Assembly: GCF_006334915.2 (NCBI RefSeq)
Contig: NZ_VDMA02000036.1
Coordinates: 1 to 64,000 of the forward strand
Length of the DNA: 64,000 nucleotides
DNA from: Microbispora catharanthi
GTDB lineage: Bacteria > Actinomycetota > Actinomycetes > Streptosporangiales > Streptosporangiaceae
Reading direction: 5' to 3'
Shown: piece by piece, positions 58,440-64,000 of the stretch
How the letters are laid out: the number at the start of each line of letters is the position of its first letter
How positions within the stretch are numbered: the stretch's first letter is position 1
The notes under the pieces: model-generated
Databases searched by the model: none
What the model was told of the DNA's origin: nothing
What the model saw: only the letters and a program-made list of their open reading frames with translations
Made by a program: the position numbers and the translations under genes

Positions 58440-59425
58440 TGACCACCCTGACCACCTGGCCGCGCGAGGCCGCCGAGCTGTTCGACCGCGCCATCGTCTG
58501 CGAGTACGCCTCGCTCACCCGGGACGGACGGCCCGTCACCTGGCCCGTCACGCCGTACGTCGGCGCGGGCGGCACGCTCGACGTGAGCACCGGCCTCACC
58601 TATCCCGACAAGGCGGAGCGGGCCCGCCGCGACCCGCGCGTCGCGCTGCTGTACTCCTCCGCCGAAGGCAGCGGCCTCGACCGGCCCCCCGTCGTCCTCG
58701 TGCAGGGCCGGGCCGCCGTACGCGACGCCGATCTGCAGGCCAACACCGACAGGTACGTCCGGGACTCCCTGGCCAAGGCGGGCTCCGGGTTCGCCGGGAC
58801 GCCGTGGTTCCTGACGAAGCGGCTGGGGTGGTACTTCGCCCGCATCTATGTGGAGGTGACCCCGGAGCGGATCGTCTGGTGGCCCGAGGGCGACCTGTCC
58901 GGGACACCGGAGGTGTGGACCCGGCCCGGTGAGGCGGCCGCGCCCGTCTCCGACCCCGCTCCGAACGGCCCCCGGCTGCCGAGCCGGTCCGTCGCGCCGG
59001 CGGACTGGCGGCCCTTCGCCGGCCGCGCGGCCCGCCTGGGCGAGCCCGTCGTCACCATGGTCGACGCCGGCGGCATGCCGCTGGCCGTGCGCACCCGCTC
59101 GGCCGTACGCACCGAGGCGGGGTTCGACCTGCTGCTGCCCGCGGGCGTCGAAGCCGTCGCGGGGCCGGTGTGCCTCACCTTCCATCGGCACGGCCCGGGC
59201 TTGGAGTGGCAGGAGAACGTGGTGCTCGTCGGCACCGCGACGGGGCAGGGCGACCGGCTGAGCGTACGGGTCGAGCGGGCCCTGAACGACTGGAGCCTCG
59301 CCGGGAGCAGCCGCGAGCGGTTCCGGTCGTTCCTCGGACAGGGCAGTCTGCTCAGGAAGCGCTTGAAGGCCGAGGCCGGGCGCCGCGGCCAGCCCGTCCC
59401 CGCCGTCCGCCGCCCCCGCACCTGA
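58436..59425 (+). CDS. pyridoxamine 5'-phosphate oxidase-fold protein
   Basis: 329 aa, a doublet of PPOX-like halves: LFDRAIVCEYASLTRDGRPV and VSTGLTYPDKAERARRDPRV first, then WRPFAGRAARLGEPVVTMVD and RVERALNDWSLAGS. The fold binds FMN, F420 or haem; the cofactor cannot be deduced. Overlaps the hemerythrin gene (ATGA), so both act from one transcript, perhaps in redox or gas sensing. Confidence 0.78.
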   Translation: MMTTLTTWPREAAELFDRAIVCEYASLTRDGRPVTWPVTPYVGAGGTLDVSTGLTYPDKAERARRDPRVALLYSSAEGSGLDRPPVVLVQGRAAVRDADLQANTDRYVRDSLAKAGSGFAGTPWFLTKRLGWYFARIYVEVTPERIVWWPEGDLSGTPEVWTRPGEAAAPVSDPAPNGPRLPSRSVAPADWRPFAGRAARLGEPVVTMVDAGGMPLAVRTRSAVRTEAGFDLLLPAGVEAVAGPVCLTFHRHGPGLEWQENVVLVGTATGQGDRLSVRVERALNDWSLAGSSRERFRSFLGQGSLLRKRLKAEAGRRGQPVPAVRRPRT

Positions 59426-59448
59426 TCTACGTACGGCAGCATGGTGAG

Positions 59449-60684
59449 GTGGCAGAAGGATCGCAGCTGTGGCGTAACCGGGATTTCTCCGTGTTCTGGG
59501 CGTCCCAGACGCTGTCGGTCGCGGGGGACTCGTTCGCCCTCATCGCCGTTCCCCTGCTCGTGCTGCACGTCACCGGGTCGGTCGCGCAGATGGGCCTGCT
59601 GACCGGCCTGGCGACCGCCGCGTCGGTGGCGGCGGGGGTCTTCGCCGGGGTCCTGGTCGACCGGCTCGACCGCAGGCACCTGCTGATCTGGTGCGATGTG
59701 GCGAGGATGGCGCTGTACGGCATCGTCCCGGTCGCCTGGGCCTTCGGGCCGAAGGTCTGGCTGCTCTACGTGGTCCTGCCGCTCAGTGAGGCGATCGGGA
59801 TGGTCTTCCAGGTCGCGTACGTCACGGCGGTGCGGGGCCTGGTCGACGCGGACCGGATCACCGAGGCCAACGGCCGGCTGGGCGCCACCGCCGCCGCGGC
59901 GGGGGTCGGCGGGCCGCTGCTGGCCGGGGTGGTGGCGGGCTGGTTCGGCCCCACGGCCGCCATCGCGATCAACGCGGCCAGCTTCGGGGTCTCCGCGCTG
60001 GGCGTCCTGCTGATCCGGCTCAAGCGGCAGCCGGCGCCCTCGCCCTCGCCGGAGGAAGCGCGGGGGCCCTGGCACGAGCTGCTCGCCGGGGCCCGCTTCC
60101 TGTGGCGGCAGCCGGTGCTGCGTGCCCTGACCGTCCTGCTGTCGTTCTTCATCTTCCTGACCCTCGGGCTGACCGACGTGCTGATCTATCACCTCAAGCA
60201 CGACCTCGGCCAGTCCGACGGCGCCGTGGGGGTGGTGCTCGCGGTCGCCGCGCTGGGCACCGTCGCCGGCTCGCTCCTCGTCGGTCCCGTACGCCGCAGG
60301 CTGGGGTTCGGCGCCTCCTGGATCGGGGCGATCGCGGTCGCCGGGCTCGCCGTCATGGGGCTCGGCGTGTCCACCGGTGTCCCCGTCGCCGGGGCGACGG
60401 CCGCCGCCTACCTCGCCTGCGTCAGCGTGGCCGGGATCTGCTCGATGTCGCTGCGCCAGCAGGTCACCCCCGACCACCTGCTGGGCAGGGTCACCTCGGC
60501 CTTCTGGACGATCCACTTCTCGCTGGGCCCGGCGGGGGCGGCCGTGCTGACCTGGGGCGCGCAGCGCCACGGGGTCGAGGTGGTCTGCCTGCTGGCCGGG
60601 GTGGCCTGCCTGCTGATCGCGGTCGCCGCGTTCTTCACGCCCATCCGCCAGCAGAACCCGGAGCTGTCCGGCGCCACCGGCTGA
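59449..60684 (+). CDS. MFS transporter (putative drug exporter)
   Basis: 411 aa, twelve predicted membrane helices. LWRNRDFSVFWASQTLSVAG at the N-terminus and VDRLDRRHLLIWCDVARM (motif A) place it in the DHA3 (MefA/tetV-like) exporters. GTG 59449 (VAEGSQLWRNRDF) is the best start; the longer frame upstream is a shadow of the PPOX gene. It lies 23 bp after that gene, so possibly co-transcribed. Convergent with a MarR gene 4 bp away. Confidence 0.88.
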   Translation: MAEGSQLWRNRDFSVFWASQTLSVAGDSFALIAVPLLVLHVTGSVAQMGLLTGLATAASVAAGVFAGVLVDRLDRRHLLIWCDVARMALYGIVPVAWAFGPKVWLLYVVLPLSEAIGMVFQVAYVTAVRGLVDADRITEANGRLGATAAAAGVGGPLLAGVVAGWFGPTAAIAINAASFGVSALGVLLIRLKRQPAPSPSPEEARGPWHELLAGARFLWRQPVLRALTVLLSFFIFLTLGLTDVLIYHLKHDLGQSDGAVGVVLAVAALGTVAGSLLVGPVRRRLGFGASWIGAIAVAGLAVMGLGVSTGVPVAGATAAAYLACVSVAGICSMSLRQQVTPDHLLGRVTSAFWTIHFSLGPAGAAVLTWGAQRHGVEVVCLLAGVACLLIAVAAFFTPIRQQNPELSGATG

Positions 60685-60688
60685 CGGC

Positions 60689-61132
60689 TCACGTCCCGCG
60701 GCCCGGCCCGGACGGCTCCCAGTCGACAAGGCGGCGGACCAGGTCCACCGCGCCCGCCAGCGTCTCCCGCTCGGCGGGGGACAGCGTGTCCTCGATCGCC
60801 TCGGCGAGCCAGTCGGCCCGCCGGGCGCGCACCTGTTCCAGGGCGTCGAGCCCGGCGGCGGTCAGCGAGACGGGGGCCTTGCGGCCGTCGACGGGATGCG
60901 TGCCGCGCTCGGCGAGCCCCTGGTCGATCAGCTGGCCGACGGTGCGGGCCATCGACTGCGGGCGCACCCGCCGGGCGGCGGCCAGTTCGCTGGTGGTCAT
61001 CGGGCCCTGCCGGCCGAGCAGGCCGATCACCGCGATGATCCCGGGGGGCATCGGGTCGTCCTCGCGCACCCGCCTGACCAGGTGCCCGACCACGAGCCGC
61101 AGCTCGGCGGCGACCTCGGACGCGTCCCTCAT
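60689..61132 (-). CDS. MarR-family regulator
   Basis: 147 aa. LVRRVREDDPMPPGIIAVIG, MTTSELAAARRVRPQSMART, LIDQGLAERGTHPVDGRKAP form the winged helix. ATG 61132 is chosen over an in-frame GTG upstream. Divergent from the isochorismatase-like gene over a palindrome (61175-61189); it likely represses that gene and perhaps the MFS exporter next to it. Confidence 0.9.
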   Translation of the reverse strand: MRDASEVAAELRLVVGHLVRRVREDDPMPPGIIAVIGLLGRQGPMTTSELAAARRVRPQSMARTVGQLIDQGLAERGTHPVDGRKAPVSLTAAGLDALEQVRARRADWLAEAIEDTLSPAERETLAGAVDLVRRLVDWEPSGPGRGT

Positions 61133-61174
61133 GGGCTCAGCGTAGCCGAGATGCACAGCCTTGCTGGCAATCTA

Positions 61175-61189
61175 TACAGCATGGCTGTA
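61175..61189. promoter_or_regulatory. candidate MarR operator TACAGC-ATG-GCTGTA
   Basis: Perfect 6-bp inverted arms with a 3-base centre in the divergent promoter, followed by a partial second GCTGT at 61197. Position suits binding by the adjacent MarR regulator. Confidence 0.55.
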
Positions 61190-61221
61190 CAGTTCGGCTG
61201 TCTATCTTCGAAGGAGCTCAC

Positions 61222-61791
61222 ATGCCCGTCACGCTGCTCGACGACCGTACGGCCGTCGTCCTGATCGACCTGCAGAAGGGGATCACCGCTCTGCCCACCG
61301 CGCATCCGGCGGCCGAGGTCGTCGCCAACGCCGCCCGGCTCGCGGGGGCCGCCCGCGAGCGGGGCCTTCCGGTCGTGCGGGTGCGGGTAGCGTTCTCCCC
61401 CGACGGCGGTGACGTGCTGCGGGCCCGGACGGACGCGCCCGGGCCCGCGATCGCACCCGCGCCGGACTTCGCCGAGTATGACGAGCGCGTGCCGGACGGG
61501 CCGACCGACATCGCGATCACCAAGCGGGGGTGGGACGCCTTCCACGGCACCGAGCTCGACCTGCAACTGCGCCGCCGGAAGATCACGGGAATCGTGCTGG
61601 CGGGGATCTCCACCAGCATCGGCGTGGAGTCCACCGCGCGCGGCGCCCGGGAGCGGGGCTACGAGATCGCGGTGGCCTCCGACGCGGTCACCGACCTGGT
61701 CGCCTCGGCCCACGAGAACGCTCTCGGGGTGATCCTGCCGCGGATCGCGCAGATCGACACGACCGAGTCGATCCTCGCCGCCTTCGCCTGA
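61222..61791 (+). CDS. isochorismatase-family protein lacking the nucleophilic Cys
   Basis: 189 aa. TAVVLIDLQKGITALP (catalytic Asp), ITKRGWDAFHGTELDLQL (Lys) and VLAGISTSIGVESTARGA. In nicotinamidase-like members the last motif has Cys where this one has Gly (SIGVES), so it is more like isochorismatases such as PhzD and EntB, which do not need Cys, or is a binding relative. ATG 61222 with GAAGGAG upstream. Under the adjacent MarR. Confidence 0.87.
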   Translation: MPVTLLDDRTAVVLIDLQKGITALPTAHPAAEVVANAARLAGAARERGLPVVRVRVAFSPDGGDVLRARTDAPGPAIAPAPDFAEYDERVPDGPTDIAITKRGWDAFHGTELDLQLRRRKITGIVLAGISTSIGVESTARGARERGYEIAVASDAVTDLVASAHENALGVILPRIAQIDTTESILAAFA

Positions 61792-61842
61792 TCCGCCCAG
61801 CGCGGAGCGCCGAAAGACTCAGCGCGGAGCGCGCCGAAAGAC

Positions 61843-63381
61843 TCAGCGGGCCGGGCCGAAGGCGGAGGCCAGGGCCGTACGCAGGGTGTCGCGCTCCTTC
61901 GCGTCCGGGTTGGGGGAGTCCGACGCCCAGGCCACGTAGCAGTCCGGGCGCAGCAGTAGCGCGGTGGGGAGGCCTTCCCGGCCCGTCTTCGCGGTGACGA
62001 GGTCCACGCGGTCGCGCCGGCCGTCGAGGGCCCCGGCGAGCGCGGCGTCCGGCGTCAGGTCGATGAGCAGCGGCCGGGCGGTCCTGGTCAGCTCGGCCAG
62101 CCGTACGGAGCCGGTCTCCGTCTCCAGCACCAGGTCGGGGGCGGGGCGCCCGGCGAGGGGGTGGGTTCCCTCGAGGTCATATCTGATGTCCGCCCCGGAC
62201 ATCATGTCCGCGATGTGCTTGGTGGTCCGCCCGTCGCGCAGCAACTCGGTGAACAGCACGCGCAGCGCCGTGACCTCAGGCCCGGGGGCGATGAGCGCCG
62301 ACTGCGCCTGTGTGTGCATGACCACGCGTTCGGCCGCCGGGCGCCGCTCGGTCTCGTACGTGTCGAGCAGGCCGGGCGGGGCCCAGCCGTGGATCTCGGC
62401 GGCCAGCTTCCAGCCCAGGTTGACCGCGTCCTGGAGGCCCAGGTTGAGGCCGGGGCCGCCGATCGCGCTGTGGACGTGCGCGGCGTCGCCAAGCAGCAAC
62501 ACCCGGCCGTCCCTGAAGCGCTCGGCGAGGCGGGTGTTGCCGCCGCTCAGGCGGCGCAACTGGTGCGGGCCAGGGCCCTCGGGCGGGCCGATCGGCAGGT
62601 CGACGCCGAGCACGCGGCGCACGCTCTCCCTCAGCTCGTCCAGGCTCATCGGCTGGTCGCCGGCGTCCTGGTTCCACTCGGTGGCGTTCACCAGCGTTCC
62701 GGTGGGGAACGGCGCGTACACGAACATGCCGTGGTCGGTGCGGTGGTGCATGAACGGGGGGATCGGTCCGTAGCCGGGCACGTTCAGCCCGCCGGTGACC
62801 GGGTCGATCAGCTCGGCGGGCACGGTGACGTGCGCGCTGCGGGAGACCGAGTCGTCCCTGGTCACCCCGGGAAAGCCGATACCGCACAGCTTGCGGGTGA
62901 CGCTGTGCCCGCCGTCCGCGCCGACGAGGTGGCGGGTTCGCAGCCGATAGGGCCCCTCGGGCCCGGCGATCTCCGCGGTGACGCCGTCCTCGTCCTGCGA
63001 GAGCCCGGTCAGCTCGTGTCCCCGGCGGATCTCCACGCCGAGTTCGAGGGCGCGCTCCTCCAGCACCTGCTCGATCCGGCGCTGCGGCACCTGCAGGCCG
63101 TACATCGGATTGTCGTCGAGCCTGCTCAGGTCGAGGGGCATCGCGCCGAACACGAAGGCAGGGGCTGGCCGGGGCGGCTCGGAGCTGCCGCTCAGTCGTT
63201 CGTACAGGCCGCGCCGGTCGAGGGCGCGTACGACCTGGCCGACCAGTCCGTTGGCCCGGTTCTCCTCCGTACGCCCGGGCAGGCGGTCCAGCACGATCGG
63301 CCGCACTCCGGCCAGGCTCAGCTCGCAGGCGAGCATCAGCCCGTTCGGTCCGGCTCCGGCGATCACGACGTCGGCGGTCAT
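61843..63381 (-). CDS. FAD-dependent aromatic monooxygenase
   Basis: 512 aa. FAD fold VVIAGAGPNGLMLACELSLA, the GD motif LVGADGGHSVTRKLCG, and GRVLLLGDAAHVHSAIGGPG; a thioredoxin-like C-terminal domain ends the protein, as in PheA/TfdB and polyketide hydroxylases (also rifampicin and tetracycline monooxygenases). ATG 63381 has AAGGAGG upstream. A TetR gene follows upstream on the same strand. Substrate unknown. Confidence 0.9.
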   Translation of the reverse strand: MTADVVIAGAGPNGLMLACELSLAGVRPIVLDRLPGRTEENRANGLVGQVVRALDRRGLYERLSGSSEPPRPAPAFVFGAMPLDLSRLDDNPMYGLQVPQRRIEQVLEERALELGVEIRRGHELTGLSQDEDGVTAEIAGPEGPYRLRTRHLVGADGGHSVTRKLCGIGFPGVTRDDSVSRSAHVTVPAELIDPVTGGLNVPGYGPIPPFMHHRTDHGMFVYAPFPTGTLVNATEWNQDAGDQPMSLDELRESVRRVLGVDLPIGPPEGPGPHQLRRLSGGNTRLAERFRDGRVLLLGDAAHVHSAIGGPGLNLGLQDAVNLGWKLAAEIHGWAPPGLLDTYETERRPAAERVVMHTQAQSALIAPGPEVTALRVLFTELLRDGRTTKHIADMMSGADIRYDLEGTHPLAGRPAPDLVLETETGSVRLAELTRTARPLLIDLTPDAALAGALDGRRDRVDLVTAKTGREGLPTALLLRPDCYVAWASDSPNPDAKERDTLRTALASAFGPAR

Positions 63382-63409
63382 GGCGGTCCTCCTTGGGGAT
63401 TCGGCGGTC

Positions 63410-63489
63410 ATGGCGAATGGAAGGCGTGGCGGGTGGAAGGCATGGCGGGTGGAAGGCATGGCGAATTCGCGGCATGGCGAATGACGGGA
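63410..63489. repeat. five tandem 16-bp units in the monooxygenase leader
   Basis: Units starting ATGGCG (GTGGCG in the second) at 63410, 63426, 63442, 63458 and 63474; units 1-3 end GGAAGGC, unit 4 ends CGCGGC. They lie 29 bp upstream of the monooxygenase start on the minus strand. Confidence 0.7.
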
Positions 63490-63575
63490 CGGCGCGGGTG
63501 CTTACCGCGCCTCGTGTCAGGGCGTGAAAGGCCGAGCGGCGTGCCGGCGTGGCACGTCACATCGCGAGTTCGGGA

Positions 63576-63593
63576 ACGCCCCCGCGGGGGCGT
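63576..63593. terminator. hairpin after the TetR gene
   Basis: ACGCCCCCGCGGGGGCGT, an 18-bp perfect palindrome 7 bp past the TetR stop. Confidence 0.6.
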
Positions 63594-63600
63594 CCATCCG

Positions 63601-64000
63601 TCAGGGCTCGGGCAGTCCGGCGGAGAGCCGGTCGAGCGCGTCCTCGATGAGCGGTCTGACGGGCACCGGCGGGTCGGCCCGCAACCACTGGTCCATCGCC
63701 ACCCTGATCGCTGCCCCTGCCGCGCCCGCCACCAGGCGCGGGTAGAGGTCGCGGGCGACGTCGGTGCCGGTCCGCTCGGCGATGGCCGCGGCCAGCTCGT
63801 CCTCGGCGATGGCGTTGGCCTTGAGCATCTCGCCCTGCAGCGAGGGCTCGCTGACCATGAGCCGGATGCCGGCCTGCCACTGCTGGTCCGGCTGCCTGGC
63901 GTCGTAGCTCGCGCCCATCGCGAGCTGGGTGACTACGGCGATCTTGATGGCCTCCCACAGGGGCTCCGACGCCGGACGGCGGCGCAGCTCCTGTGCGATC
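63601..64000 (-). CDS. TetR-family regulator (C-terminal part, runs off right edge)
   Basis: The frame is open from 64000 to the TGA at 63601, 132 codons plus a partial. LWEAIKIAVVTQLAMGAS, then ASYDARQPDQQWQAGIRLMV and RLVAGAAGAAIRVAMDQWLR match the ligand domain of MftR-like TetR proteins. The DNA-binding N-terminus lies outside the window. Upstream of the monooxygenase on the same strand, so perhaps its regulator. Confidence 0.8.
   Translation of the reverse strand, partial: IAQELRRRPASEPLWEAIKIAVVTQLAMGASYDARQPDQQWQAGIRLMVSEPSLQGEMLKANAIAEDELAAAIAERTGTDVARDLYPRLVAGAAGAAIRVAMDQWLRADPPVPVRPLIEDALDRLSAGLPEP

Noticed and set aside
1..64000. CRISPR array or biosynthetic gene cluster
   Set aside because: No regularly spaced repeat-spacer pattern and no PKS, NRPS or RiPP enzymes seen; single AfsR-like, MFS and monooxygenase genes are not enough to call a cluster.

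Overview
The window is high-GC DNA (GTG starts, few intergenic A/T tracts) from an actinomycete. mshA (mycothiol), senX3/regX3-type phosphate genes, carD-ispF, the DUF2516/XRE/DUF2637 families and an actinomycete integrative and conjugative element (AICE) all point to a filamentous actinobacterium. I lean towards the Streptosporangiales, but the sequence alone does not prove genus or family.

Layout. 1-25.9 kb is chromosomal core: VanZ-like protein, dtd, asparaginase, a hydrolase/CGNR regulator pair with a striking operator array, CorA, the XRE/DUF2516 cluster, BlaI/M56, a macro-domain protein, mshA, gpmA, phoU with divergent senX3-regX3, carD-ispF, cysS, rlmB and tRNA-Thr(UGU). 26.0-38.9 kb is an about 12.8 kb AICE integrated in the 3' half of that tRNA gene. 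A 62-bp perfect direct repeat (26004-26065 and 38840-38901) forms attL/attR. The element carries a tyrosine integrase, excisionase, HUH-type replication initiator, FtsK-type DNA translocase, small accessory genes, a GntR (KorSA-like) repressor with recognisable operators, an Imm21-type orphan immunity gene, a DUF5919-inositol monophosphatase pair and several orphan membrane or small proteins.

38.9-44.8 kb, right of attR, is accessory DNA of mixed composition: DUF2283, DUF6461, a tiny secreted aromatic-rich peptide, a DsbA-like lipoprotein, a kinase fused through a dispersed repeat, and the 3' end of a second korSA-type gene at 42.6 kb. The right border also holds several different pairs of short tandem repeats. 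I read this as a tRNA-Thr site used repeatedly by related elements, leaving scars.

44.8-64 kb returns to ordinary chromosome: AviRa-like rRNA methyltransferase, DUF1707 protein, ECF sigma factor with SnoaL tail, secreted alpha/beta hydrolase, azoreductase/MarR pair, MarR-NTF2 pair, flavin amine oxidase, an AfsR-type large regulator, hemerythrin/PPOX pair, MFS transporter, MarR/isochorismatase-like pair, FAD aromatic monooxygenase and a truncated TetR. No CRISPR array, rRNA or obvious biosynthetic gene cluster was seen.
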